A stretch of DNA of 64,000 nt from an uncultured Prevotellaceae bacterium (GTDB taxonomy: Bacteria > Bacteroidota > Bacteroidia > Bacteroidales > Bacteroidaceae). Position 1 is the first letter of the stretch. Each line of letters begins with the position of its first letter. The translations under genes were made by a program, and so were the position numbers. Under the pieces are notes generated by a model. It saw only the letters and a list, made by a program, of their open reading frames with translations, made no database searches and was not told where the DNA came from. Below, in pieces: positions 48,004 through 56,797 of this stretch. The stretch covers positions 1 through 64,000 of the forward strand of contig ONJJ01000015.1 of NCBI GenBank assembly GCA_900318115.1, in the 5' to 3' direction.

Positions 48004-50031
48004 TTATCTGAGCAGCAGCCTCAGAAGCAGTTGCACATCAGCCTTCCAGCGAGATGCGATGCGCAGCAGCCCGGACGAAATCTCGTCGCGGTCGCTGTAG
48101 TGCGTCACGCCCGCCTTCAGCTGTGCCGTCCAGCGGCTGTCCCGCGTCCGCAGTTTCAGGGTCGTGCCCAGTCGCTGGCCGCGGCCGTAGAGCTGCTGCA
48201 TGCCGAAGGTCTGCAGCAGCGAGGGCTCATAGACATAGAGACGGCTGTCGAAGTCGCTGGTGCGGAAGAGGGCGGCGAAGAGGGAAAGACGCAGTTGCTG
48301 GGAGCGCGAGGTGAAGTCCACACGCGGCATCACTGCATAACCCGTGGAGGACCCTTCTTCGTGATAGCGATGCAGGAATCCCGCGAGCTGCCCTGTCCAG
48401 CGCTGCGAGAAGGTATGAGTGTAGGTGGCGCGCAGGCGATGGCTGTAGTGGCGCAAGTCGCTTTGTTCCTTACTCTTTACGCTGTAGCGGAGCGTCAGGC
48501 TGCGGCCCCGGTGTATCGAATAGGTGGCCTGCACCATCCCTTCCCATCCGTCGGACGAACGGCTCATGGTGTAGCGCGGCCAGGGCGAATAGAAATAGTC
48601 CACGTAGGCCGTGAGATCCAAGCCTGCAGCGTGACGCGCGTCCAACTGCAAGGTGACGCCGCTCTCGTTTTGCGCACGGCTGTTCTCGCCATAAGCCATG
48701 GCGTAGGGCGAGAAGTAGTTCTGGGAATAGAATCGCTGGATGACTGCCAGCTGCACATTTGTCGAGAATCGCCACGCCGCCTTGTTCAGAGTTGCCCACC
48801 CACCGCTGTCGCCACGGGCGTTGCGGGAGAAGCTGCGGGCAGTCTCGCCACCGACAAACAGGCGCGACGACTGCAGCCCATAGTCCACGCCGGCGACTCC
48901 GAACTGATAGCTATCAGGCAACAGCTGACGATAGATTTGGTCGCCCTGACGGAATTGGTGGTCGTAGTACTGGTACAGGGCGGTGGCTCCCAGCCGCAGT
49001 GCCGAGGGCCTGATGCCCCGAGTATCCTGTGCGAAGCGGAAGGTCTTGGCTGCATGCAAGGCGGTGAGCTGGCTTCCCAGGCTGCCTCGACGATTGAGTT
49101 CTCCCTCCGTGCGGTGCAGGCCCGTGGTGTTGATGGACTGAACAGTATTGTCCGCACTGACGGTGGCATCGAGTTTGCGGTAGGAATAGAGTGCCGTCAG
49201 CTGCCACTCACGTCCCAGATCCACCGTGGCAGCAACACCGCGCAGGTAGTTCACCTCGTCGGCCGAACGATGGGGACGCAACCCGGAAGCTGTACGCCAC
49301 AGACCCATAGACAGCTTGCCCAGCCGAAGGCCGTTGTTCAGCACCAGTCCTTCGCCGAAACCTACTTTGTAGTCACCCAGGACGACGGCCTTCAGGGGAC
49401 CGGCGTCCTTCAGCATGACGTGTCCGCCATAGCTGTCCCAGAGCGGCGTCCTGCTGTTCATCATTGCCTCGCCAGCATCAGTCTCTGCGCGCAGCCCTGC
49501 ATCGAGGTGACGTCCCTGTTGCCAAGTGTAGCGCCACCGGTTGGCCAGTCCCCGTCTCCAGGGCCAGCCGGCACGATTATATAAAGGAACGTCTACGCGC
49601 GCGTGAGCCTCGTGTCTCCCTTGTCCCCACCAGGATGTTTTCCCGCCACTGCCTCGAGCCTCCTCATCCGCCACGACGACGAACAGGCGCAACCACTGCC
49701 GCTCGCGGGCGGTCAGTTCGCCCACCAGCAATAGTTCGCCCAGGGTTCGCATCCCTCCGTTCATGGCCCGATAGTTCAGGATTCCATCCACTGCCCTCTC
49801 ACTCAGGAAAGGCAGTGCCAGCAGCTGCTCGCGGGTGGCGCTGTTGATGTCCAGGGGGTTCTCGTGAAGTTCTGTCAGCAGTTCCTGCTGTGCTTCCCAT
49901 TGCTGCTCTTCGTCCGCTTCCACAAGTTCATCGGACAGTTGCTGCATCAGTTCGTCCCAGCCGTCCGTCGGTGTCTGGGCTACTGCTGCCACAGGCAGCC
50001 ACAGGAGGAATATGATGCTAATACGTCTCAT
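48004..50031 (-). CDS. Exported helix-hairpin-helix protein, large beta-rich C-terminal part
   Basis: A 675-residue protein. Signal peptide: MRRISIIFLLWLPVAAVAQ. Residues ~45-110 hold a helix-hairpin-helix (ComEA-type) domain: NPLDINSATREQLLALPFL and AVDGILNYRAMNG, repeated as TLGELLLVGELTARERQW. The remaining ~500 residues have alternating polar/aromatic pattern with GSG and Y/W ends such as YTHTFSQRWTGQLAGFLHRY, suggesting an outer-membrane beta-barrel. HhH in exported proteins often bind DNA during uptake. The start at 50031 is chosen for the signal peptide; the helicase gene ends at 50018, so they overlap by 14 bases. Confidence 0.8.
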   Translation of the reverse strand: MRRISIIFLLWLPVAAVAQTPTDGWDELMQQLSDELVEADEEQQWEAQQELLTELHENPLDINSATREQLLALPFLSERAVDGILNYRAMNGGMRTLGELLLVGELTARERQWLRLFVVVADEEARGSGGKTSWWGQGRHEAHARVDVPLYNRAGWPWRRGLANRWRYTWQQGRHLDAGLRAETDAGEAMMNSRTPLWDSYGGHVMLKDAGPLKAVVLGDYKVGFGEGLVLNNGLRLGKLSMGLWRTASGLRPHRSADEVNYLRGVAATVDLGREWQLTALYSYRKLDATVSADNTVQSINTTGLHRTEGELNRRGSLGSQLTALHAAKTFRFAQDTRGIRPSALRLGATALYQYYDHQFRQGDQIYRQLLPDSYQFGVAGVDYGLQSSRLFVGGETARSFSRNARGDSGGWATLNKAAWRFSTNVQLAVIQRFYSQNYFSPYAMAYGENSRAQNESGVTLQLDARHAAGLDLTAYVDYFYSPWPRYTMSRSSDGWEGMVQATYSIHRGRSLTLRYSVKSKEQSDLRHYSHRLRATYTHTFSQRWTGQLAGFLHRYHEEGSSTGYAVMPRVDFTSRSQQLRLSLFAALFRTSDFDSRLYVYEPSLLQTFGMQQLYGRGQRLGTTLKLRTRDSRWTAQLKAGVTHYSDRDEISSGLLRIASRWKADVQLLLRLLLR

Positions 50032-52015
50032 CGATATACTCCCCCAGGCGGCGATAGAACGGCATACGGCAAATGGTGCTCTTGTCACCGAGAATGATGA
50101 GTTTCATCCGGGCGCGGGTGATGGCCACATTCATGCGGCGCAGGTCACGCAGGAAACCGATGTCACCCTGGTCGTTGCTGCGCACGAGGCTGATGACAAT
50201 GACGTCGCGCTCCTGGCCTTGGAAACCGTCCACGGTGTTCACGGTGATGAGCGAGCGGAAGGGTTTCCAGTAGCGATCCTGCCGCAGCAGTCGGCGCAGC
50301 AGCCCCACCTGTCCCTTGTAGGGCGAGATGATACCTACGTCCACGCGTTCCTCCAGCAACCGTTCCTTGCCAATCTTCTCGAAGTAGCGCTGCAGGGTGT
50401 CCAGCGTCAGCTGCGCCTCTGAGACATTCACCCGGGAGAGGCCTGAAGCGGACTCTCCGGAGGGAGAGTCTGTGGGGAGAGCGTCTGCGGGAAGAGCGTC
50501 CGCCGAGTCTATCCACTCTATCGCCGTGTCCCAGTCCAGGATTCCCCGGTACTTCACTTCCGGCGCGCTCTGCAGCAGTCCGCCGTAGAACTCGCGGTTG
50601 GGGAACTGCATGATGGCATCGCACATACGATACTGAACACGCAGCAGCGACACCGCCTGCGGCTTCTGTTCCACGATATATTGCATCAGCGTCTTGTCCA
50701 GTCCGCCGTGCATCGCTTCCGGCGATTTGATGGTCGGCGGCAGCTGCCGGTGGTCACCGGCGAAGATCACGCGGTGCGCCTTGCGGATGGCAATCCAGCA
50801 GGCGGCCTCCAGCGCCTGAGCGGCCTCGTCGATGAACAGGGTGCCGAACTTCATCCCCGTGAGCAGACGGTTGGCGCTTCCTGCCAGGGTACAGGCGATG
50901 ACCTTGGCATCAGCGAACAGCGCCTGATTGATGGTGTACTCTATCTCCATAGCGCGGTCCTTCAGCCGGGCTATCTTCTGATGGCGGTTCTCGCGGCTGC
51001 CGCTCTTGGTGTCGTAGATCTGACGGATGGTCCGGCGGACGGCCCACAGTTCCTGATAGGCCGGGTGGTCTTCGAAGCGGCGCTCGTAGGTGAACGAGAG
51101 CATTTTGTCCGTCACTCGCGTGGGATTGCCTATACGCAGCACACTGACTCCGCGGTCCACCAGTTTCTCCGCAATCCAGTCCACCGCCATATTCGACTGC
51201 GCACACACCATCACCTGATTCTCGCGCCGCAAGGTCTCGTAGATAGCCTCCACAAGCGTGGTTGTCTTTCCCGTTCCCGGCGGTCCGTGGACCACTGCCA
51301 CGTCCTTGGCCCACAGCACCTCGTTCACCGCCTCCTGCTGACTCGTGTTCAACCAGGGGAACCGTACGGGGGCAAAGGTGAATTTGCCGCAGGGCTGGGT
51401 GGAGTGGAAAATCTCGCGCAGCTCTGCCAGACGACCCGTCTTGGCCTGGATGACATCGTCCAGCGCCTCGAACATCAGTCGGTAGGTCTGCTCGTCCAAA
51501 TAGAGCTGCACACCCAGTCGGTAGGCATCGCGCAGCTGCTCCAGCGCTTCCGCCGAGGGCAGGACGATGACCATCCGGTCCTCCTCCACGTAGCTCACTT
51601 GCCCCACAAACTTATAGTAATGCAGCATACCGCCCGTGCCATGGAGGTCGCCCGATGCATCTTCCGAGAAGAAGCAGACGGGTTTGCCGGGTTCAAAGAG
51701 AGAAGGCTCGGCCCCTCTCCCCACTCCCCCCGTGGGGGGGAGAGCCTCTTTTCTGCCGGCCACGTTTTGAGAAGAAACGGAGTCCTCCCCCCCACGGGGG
51801 GAGATAGTGAGGGTCTTCACCTCCACCACCAGCTGGTCCAGCGAGTTGTGGTAGCTGCGACCCATAGTCAGCGGGAACCAGGCCATGCCGCGCTCCACCT
51901 TTCGCTGCACGCCAGTGGCTTCCGTCAGGCGCTGGAACTCTTCCTTCTCATAGGCGTACTCTGTTTGCAGCAGAGCACGCTGACGCTGCAGTATGGTAAT
52001 CGGACTTTCTGTCAT
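50018..52015 (-). CDS. Superfamily 1 helicase, UPF1/IGHMBP2-like
   Basis: A 665-residue SF1B helicase. Walker A is VHGPPGTGKTTTLVEAIYE near residue 248; motif II is TLFIDEAAQALEAA near 400; motif III GDHRQLPPT near 430; motif V SPYKGQVGLLRRLL near 575 and TVDGFQGQERDVIVIS near 607; motif VI NVAITRARMKLII near 637. Such proteins unwind DNA or RNA duplexes. Residues ~84-120 form an insertion (LTISPRGGEDSVSS...TGGVGRGAEPSLFEP) made from GC-rich palindromic DNA at 51715-51803. The start at 52015 fits the -7 box at 52035-52042. Confidence 0.9.
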   Translation of the reverse strand: MTESPITILQRQRALLQTEYAYEKEEFQRLTEATGVQRKVERGMAWFPLTMGRSYHNSLDQLVVEVKTLTISPRGGEDSVSSQNVAGRKEALPPTGGVGRGAEPSLFEPGKPVCFFSEDASGDLHGTGGMLHYYKFVGQVSYVEEDRMVIVLPSAEALEQLRDAYRLGVQLYLDEQTYRLMFEALDDVIQAKTGRLAELREIFHSTQPCGKFTFAPVRFPWLNTSQQEAVNEVLWAKDVAVVHGPPGTGKTTTLVEAIYETLRRENQVMVCAQSNMAVDWIAEKLVDRGVSVLRIGNPTRVTDKMLSFTYERRFEDHPAYQELWAVRRTIRQIYDTKSGSRENRHQKIARLKDRAMEIEYTINQALFADAKVIACTLAGSANRLLTGMKFGTLFIDEAAQALEAACWIAIRKAHRVIFAGDHRQLPPTIKSPEAMHGGLDKTLMQYIVEQKPQAVSLLRVQYRMCDAIMQFPNREFYGGLLQSAPEVKYRGILDWDTAIEWIDSADALPADALPTDSPSGESASGLSRVNVSEAQLTLDTLQRYFEKIGKERLLEERVDVGIISPYKGQVGLLRRLLRQDRYWKPFRSLITVNTVDGFQGQERDVIVISLVRSNDQGDIGFLRDLRRMNVAITRARMKLIILGDKSTICRMPFYRRLGEYIDETY
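51715..51803. repeat. GC-rich double palindrome inside the helicase gene, in frame
   Basis: CTCTCCCC...CCCCGTGGGG...GGAGAG at 51715-51744 and CTCCCCCCC-AC-GGGGGGAG near 51784-51803, about 40 bases apart. The frame remains open through both and adds about 30 residues between two conserved parts of the helicase. Confidence 0.75.
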
Positions 52016-52034
52016 AATCGTACATATTCCGGCG

Positions 52035-52042
52035 CAAAGGTA
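52035..52042 (-). promoter_or_regulatory. -7 box for the helicase gene
   Basis: TACCTTTG on the minus strand, 19 bases before the chosen start at 52015. It rules out the earlier ATG at 52069. Confidence 0.6.
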
Positions 52043-52116
52043 GTGAAAAGTTAAAAGTTTTACGCTCAAAGTGAATAGTTTTTATCTCCAAGAGCCGAAA
52101 AGTTAGGAGATTTATG

Positions 52117-52124
52117 TATCTTTG
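52117..52124 (+). promoter_or_regulatory. -7 box for the RND pump gene
   Basis: TATCTTTG, 76 bases before the start codon at 52201. Confidence 0.5.
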
Positions 52125-52200
52125 TGCCGGAAACATTAAACTTTAGACCCTGCTCAGTGTCCAAAACGCATAGCGTTTTTCCCTCACATCCATCTATTGT

Positions 52201-55200
52201 ATGCTCAGCGTCAAGACCTTCATAGACCGCCCTATCCTTGCAGGAGTCATCTCCGTGATGATTGTCATCGTGGGTGCCATCGGACTCACACAGCTCCCCA
52301 TCGAGCAGTTCCCGGATATTGCACCGCCCACGGTCAGTGTAGGTGCAAACTACACGGGTGCTAACGCCGAGACCCTGCAGAAGTCGGTCGTGGTGCCGCT
52401 GGAGGAAGCCATCAACGGTGTGGAGAATATGCTCTATATGACCTCCAACGCCTCGAACAACGGTTCGGCACGAATCAACGTGTTCTTCAAGCAGGGGACT
52501 GACCCCGATATGGCTACGGTCAATGTCCAGAACCGAGTGGCGCAAGCCCAGGGACTGCTGCCTGCCGAAGTCACACGCACCGGTGTCACCGTCATGCGAC
52601 GTCAGACCTCCACACTGAAGTCTTTAGGACTCTACAGCCCGAACGGCACCTACGACCTCGCCTTCCTCAACAACTACTTCAAAATCAACATTGAACCGCG
52701 TCTGAGCCGAGTGCCGGGCGTAGGTGAGGTTGACGTGTGGGGCTCCAACTACTCCATGCGCATCTGGCTTGACCCCGCCAAAATGGCACAGCACCACCTG
52801 ATGCCATCGGACATCACTGCCGTGCTGGCCGAGCAGAATATCGAGAGCCCTGCCGGGACTCTCGGAGAGGAGAGCGACAATACCTTCCAGTACGTCCTGA
52901 AGTACCGCGGACGATATGAGGAAGAAGCGGACTACGAGAACCTGGTCATCCGCGCCGAAGCAGACGGCAGCGTGCTACGGCTGAAGGACGTGGCACGTAT
53001 TGAAATGGGATTGCAAGGCTATGCCATCGAGGGCTACATCAACGGGCGACCCGGAGCTACCTGCATGATTTCCCAGACACCAGGCTCAAATGCCAACGAA
53101 ATCATTATCGCCATAGACCGACTCGTGGAAGAAATACGCCATGACCTGCCTGCCGACCTGGAACTCATTGACCTCATGTCCACCAAGGACTTCCTGGATG
53201 CAAGCATCCACAGTGTAGAGCGTACACTCTTCGAAGCCATGGCGCTTGTGGTGCTCGTGGTGCTCCTGTTCCTGCGCTCGTGGCGCGCCACCCTTGTCCC
53301 GCTCGTGGCCATTGTTGTATCCCTCGTAGGCACTTTTGCTTTCCTCTACATCGCCGGTTTCTCGCTCAACACACTGACACTGTTTGCCCTGGTCCTGGTT
53401 ATCGGCACGGTGGTGGACGATGCCATCGTTGTGGCCGAGGCGGTGCAGGCGAAGCTGGACTCGCCAAATCCTCCACAGTCGGGAGCCACCCTCTCTGCCA
53501 TGCACGAAATCACCACGGCACTCATCACCTCCACTCTGGTCTTCATGGCCGTCTTCATTCCCGTCTGCTTCATGGGCGGCACCAGCGGAATCTTCTACAC
53601 CCAGTTCGGACTGACGATGGCGGTGGCGGTGCTCATCTCGCTCATCAATGCGCTCACTCTCAGCCCCGCGCTCTGCGAACGACTGCTGAAAAAAAGAAAT
53701 ACCCAAGAAGCCCTAAATGCCCATGAACCCCACGAAGCCCATGAAGCCCAAGAAGCCCATAAACCCCATGAACCCCATGAACCCCAAGAAGCCCATAAAT
53801 TCCTTTCCGCCTACGAGCGCATCGTCAGTTTCTTCCTGCAGCGCAAGTGGCTGGTATTCCTCCTCGTGGCCGCCGCCCTCGTCACCTTCGCCTACCTGCT
53901 GCGCACCACCAAGACCGCCCTCGTACCCGACGAGGATATGGGAGTAATCTACGTCACCGTGCAGACACAGCCCGGCAGCACCAAGGCCGAGACTCACACC
54001 ATGATGGACCGCGTGGAGAAACTCATCGTGGATCTCCCACAGATTAAGGCATACTCCAAGAGCGTTGGTGTCAGTCGTATGGCAGGCCAGAGCTCCAACA
54101 ACGGTATGTTCCTCCTCCGACTGAAGAATTGGGACCAGCGGCGCGACAAGGGCGATGACCTCAAAAGCGTCATGGCAGAAGTCAACCGCCGCGTGCGCGA
54201 CATCAGCGGAGCCAAGATCATGGCCTTCACGCAACCTATGATCAGTGGCTACGGCGCCACCAACGGCTTCGAACTCCAAGTGCAGGATCATCAGGACCGC
54301 AGCATCGATTCCCTGATGGCCGTCACCAACCGCCTCATCGCTGCCCTGCAGTCACGCCCCGAGATCTCGCGCGCCCAGACCTCCTTCAACAACCGCTATC
54401 CCCAGTACCGCCTCACCGTGGACGCTGCCCGCTGCAAGCTCGCCGGCGTCTCGCCCTCAGATGTCCTGTCCTGCCTCTCGGGCTACATCGGCGGCAGCTA
54501 CTCCAGCAACATGAACAAGTTCTCAAAGCTCTACCGAGTGATGGTACAGGCCGAAGTGGACAAGCGGATGGACGTGCAGGCACTGGATAATATGTTCGTG
54601 CGCGCCAGCGATGGTTCCATGGCGCCCCTCTCTGCTTTCATTACCCTGACCCCCGTCTTGGGCACCGCCAACCTGACGCGCTTCAACCTTTTCCCCGCCA
54701 TTCAGGTCAGCGGAATGCCGGAGCAGGGCTACAGCTCAGGACAGGCGCTGCAGGCCGTTCGCGAGGAGGCTGCCCGCACCCTGCCGCAGGGCTACGGCTA
54801 CGAGTTCGCAGGCATGAGCCGCGAGGAGGCCTCCGCGGGTCAGAACACCATCTACGTCTTCGCGGCATGCATCATCTTCATCTACCTCATCCTCTGTGCT
54901 CTCTACGAGAGCCTGTTCATCCCCCTGGCCATCCTATTCAGCGTGCCCTTCGGCCTGCTGGGTTCCTTCCTTTTCGCCCAGTGGTTCGGACTGGAGAACA
55001 ACATATACATGCAGACGGGTGTCATTATGCTCATCGGTCTCCTGTCGAAAACGGCAATCCTGCTGACAGAATACGCCAGCGAGCGCCGGCGCGCCGGAAT
55101 GACAATCGTCCAGGCTGCGCTCTCTGCCGCCCGGGTGCGTCTGCGCCCTATCCTGATGACCTCGTTGACGATGATTTTCGGCCTGCTGCCCATGATGTTC

Positions 55201-55368
55201 GCCAGCGGCGCAGGCGCCAACGGCAATATCTCCCTGGGCGTGGGCACTGTGGGCGGAATGTTCATCGGCACCATCGCCCTCCTCCTCTTCGTGCCCTCCC
55301 TCTTCGTCGTCTTCCAGACCATCGAGGAACGCGTGGGCGGAAAGCCCAGAGAAATACCACCACCGTAG
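52201..55368 (+). CDS. RND efflux pump, AcrB/HAE1 type
   Basis: A 1055-residue inner-membrane pump. The N-terminal transmembrane start and porter sequence SVKTFIDRPILAGVISVMIV, then IEQFPDIAPPTVSVGANYTGA, are typical, as are the TM4 charge motif VLVIGTVVDDAIVVAEAV and the repeat of the same fold in the second half. A cytoplasmic loop after TM6 (residues ~500-534) is replaced by AHE/PHE repeats encoded by an 11-copy 9-bp repeat at 53702-53800. The last codons REIPPP and the stop codon come from an inverted-repeat element. No AcrA-type adaptor or outer-membrane channel is encoded beside it. Confidence 0.93.
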   Translation: MLSVKTFIDRPILAGVISVMIVIVGAIGLTQLPIEQFPDIAPPTVSVGANYTGANAETLQKSVVVPLEEAINGVENMLYMTSNASNNGSARINVFFKQGTDPDMATVNVQNRVAQAQGLLPAEVTRTGVTVMRRQTSTLKSLGLYSPNGTYDLAFLNNYFKINIEPRLSRVPGVGEVDVWGSNYSMRIWLDPAKMAQHHLMPSDITAVLAEQNIESPAGTLGEESDNTFQYVLKYRGRYEEEADYENLVIRAEADGSVLRLKDVARIEMGLQGYAIEGYINGRPGATCMISQTPGSNANEIIIAIDRLVEEIRHDLPADLELIDLMSTKDFLDASIHSVERTLFEAMALVVLVVLLFLRSWRATLVPLVAIVVSLVGTFAFLYIAGFSLNTLTLFALVLVIGTVVDDAIVVAEAVQAKLDSPNPPQSGATLSAMHEITTALITSTLVFMAVFIPVCFMGGTSGIFYTQFGLTMAVAVLISLINALTLSPALCERLLKKRNTQEALNAHEPHEAHEAQEAHKPHEPHEPQEAHKFLSAYERIVSFFLQRKWLVFLLVAAALVTFAYLLRTTKTALVPDEDMGVIYVTVQTQPGSTKAETHTMMDRVEKLIVDLPQIKAYSKSVGVSRMAGQSSNNGMFLLRLKNWDQRRDKGDDLKSVMAEVNRRVRDISGAKIMAFTQPMISGYGATNGFELQVQDHQDRSIDSLMAVTNRLIAALQSRPEISRAQTSFNNRYPQYRLTVDAARCKLAGVSPSDVLSCLSGYIGGSYSSNMNKFSKLYRVMVQAEVDKRMDVQALDNMFVRASDGSMAPLSAFITLTPVLGTANLTRFNLFPAIQVSGMPEQGYSSGQALQAVREEAARTLPQGYGYEFAGMSREEASAGQNTIYVFAACIIFIYLILCALYESLFIPLAILFSVPFGLLGSFLFAQWFGLENNIYMQTGVIMLIGLLSKTAILLTEYASERRRAGMTIVQAALSAARVRLRPILMTSLTMIFGLLPMMFASGAGANGNISLGVGTVGGMFIGTIALLLFVPSLFVVFQTIEERVGGKPREIPPP
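53702..53800. repeat. 9-bp tandem repeat inside the RND pump gene
   Basis: Eleven CCC-N-N-N-A-A-N type 9-base units (mainly CCCATGAAC, CCCATGAAG, CCCAAGAAG, CCCATAAAC) from 53702 to 53800. The frame is kept and the product is a string of His/Glu/Ala/Pro triads. The site is the cytoplasmic loop between TM6 and TM7. Confidence 0.85.
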
Positions 55369-55461
55369 GGACATACCCCCGTGTATGTCCGAAATACCAA
55401 CACCGACACCTGGGACCGAGGATATATTCGTTTTCGGACATACACGGGGGTATGTCCCTAC
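55365..55461. mobile_element. 97-bp MITE-like element with perfect 30-bp inverted repeats
   Basis: Left arm 55365-55394 (GTAGGGACATACCCCCG...TCCGAAA) and right arm 55432-55461 (TTTCGGACATACACGGGGG...) are perfect 30-base reverse complements around a 37-base loop. The left arm supplies the stop codon of the RND gene at 55366-55368. No internal gene; length and symmetry fit a miniature inverted-repeat element or a strong bidirectional hairpin. No target-site duplication is obvious. Confidence 0.8.
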
Positions 55462-55490
55462 AACACCTATTAACGTCTATTTATTGAACT

Positions 55491-56510
55491 ATGAAGAAAA
55501 AAATCTTAACTGTGCTACTCGCACTCTGCGCCACCTCCCTGGCTCTGGCGCAAACCGACAAGACCCAAGGTCCCTCGCAGCAGGGAGCTCCAACACCTGA
55601 GAACCGCCTAATCCAACTGCGCCACCAGCTGGAGCAGCCCCTGGATGCAAAAGCACAACGTCAGCTCATCGCAGACATCACAGAGACGGGCACCTTCGTG
55701 GCCATGATGACCCTGGGGCAACAATTAGACAACGCAGCTGTGCAGAAGCAAGCCGCCCGCGGCATCGCCGCCATCGCCCTCGCTCACCCCGAATACGACG
55801 GCCATAACACCCGTCAGCTCCTGGCTCGCGCCATCCCCTTCGTCGGAGGCAAGCAGCGCCGAGCCATCATCCAGCGTCTCGGCCAGACACCCGTGGAAGG
55901 CTACGTCAGCCACTTCAACGGGCGCGACCTCACCGGCTGGAAAGGACTTGTGGAGAACCCCATCGCACGCAGCCGGATGACACCACAGCAGCTCGCCGAG
56001 AAACAGGTGGAAGCCGACCAGCGGATGCGCGATGACTGGAAGGTGGAGGACGGACTGCTGGCCTATGTGGGCACGGGCTACGACAATATCTGCACGCAGG
56101 AACAGTACGGCAACTTCGAGATGCTCGTGGACTGGCGCCTGGATCCCACGGGCAAGGAACCTGATGCCGGCATCTACCTCCGTGGCACGCCGCAGGTGCA
56201 GATTTGGGACATCCGCCGCACAAATGTAGGCGCACAAGTGGGGTCCGGCGGACTCTACAACAACCAGCAGAACCGCGCCATCCCCCTCTGCGTGGCCGAC
56301 AACGCGCTGGGCGAGTGGAACTCCTTCTTCATCCGCATGGAAGGTGAGCGCGTCACCGTCCGCCTCAACGGCATTCTCGTCGTGGACCGCGTGCCCCTGG
56401 AGAACTACTGGGACCGCAGTCTCCCAATCTTCCCCGTGGAGCAAATCGAGCTTCAGGCCCACGGAAGCAAGGTCTATTACCGCGACATCTACATCAAGCG
56501 GCTCCCCTAA
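55491..56510 (+). CDS. DUF1080 (3-keto-disaccharide hydrolase domain) secreted protein
   Basis: A 339-residue exported protein. Signal peptide: KKILTVLLALCATSLALAQ. Residues ~25-125 are helical and repeat-like (RQLIADITETGTFVAMM). From ~135 comes the DUF1080 concanavalin-like fold: YVSHFNGRDLTGWKGL, DDWKVEDGLLAYVGTGYDNICT, FEMLVDWRLDPTGKEPDAGIYLRG and GLYNNQQNRA, ending with QAHGSKVYYRDIYIK. Such domains bind or act on sugar ketones in Bacteroidetes. The mature protein should be periplasmic or surface. Confidence 0.9.
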   Translation: MKKKILTVLLALCATSLALAQTDKTQGPSQQGAPTPENRLIQLRHQLEQPLDAKAQRQLIADITETGTFVAMMTLGQQLDNAAVQKQAARGIAAIALAHPEYDGHNTRQLLARAIPFVGGKQRRAIIQRLGQTPVEGYVSHFNGRDLTGWKGLVENPIARSRMTPQQLAEKQVEADQRMRDDWKVEDGLLAYVGTGYDNICTQEQYGNFEMLVDWRLDPTGKEPDAGIYLRGTPQVQIWDIRRTNVGAQVGSGGLYNNQQNRAIPLCVADNALGEWNSFFIRMEGERVTVRLNGILVVDRVPLENYWDRSLPIFPVEQIELQAHGSKVYYRDIYIKRLP

Positions 56511-56537
56511 ACGCCCTTGAACCTATATTGCAGGATA

Positions 56538-56577
56538 CAGAAATCCCCATCGTACAACCAATCATAGTGCGGTGGGG
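56538..56577. terminator. Bidirectional terminator
   Basis: AATCCCCA at the left pairs with TGGGGATT at the right, around a loop with a weak inner pairing (GTAC and GTGC region). It lies between convergent genes after the DUF1080 gene. Confidence 0.6.
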
Positions 56578-56604
56578 ATTATTATGGAAGGTGGATGTGA
56601 TGCG

Positions 56605-56787
56605 CTACTCGTTCCAATCAACAGGATTGGCTTTCACATTATTACCTGATGAAGGGGGCGCATCGCCTCCGAGTTCTTCTGTTTCGGTTCGGCTGAAACC
56701 ATTGACTTTGTATCCGCTGTTGGCCAGCGGTAGCTGGCATTGGGTGGAGATGATGATGCAGGCTGGATGCTGATAGGTTGTTTTCAT
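56605..56787 (-). CDS. 60-residue peptide of a Bacteroidales surface-operon family
   Basis: MKTTYQHPACIIISTQCQLP at the start, then SGYKVNGFSRTETEELGG and a C-terminal WNE. Very short proteins of this plan (MKKxYxxPxxxVI..., a Ser/Gly centre, and a final W with acidic residues) are frequent in Prevotella and Bacteroides next to fimbrillin genes. It follows the fimbrillin gene by 10 bases. No function is known to me. It could alternatively be a chance frame, but the start pattern and operon position support it. Confidence 0.65.
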   Translation of the reverse strand: MKTTYQHPACIIISTQCQLPLANSGYKVNGFSRTETEELGGDAPPSSGNNVKANPVDWNE

Positions 56788-56797
56788 TGCTGCTGCT

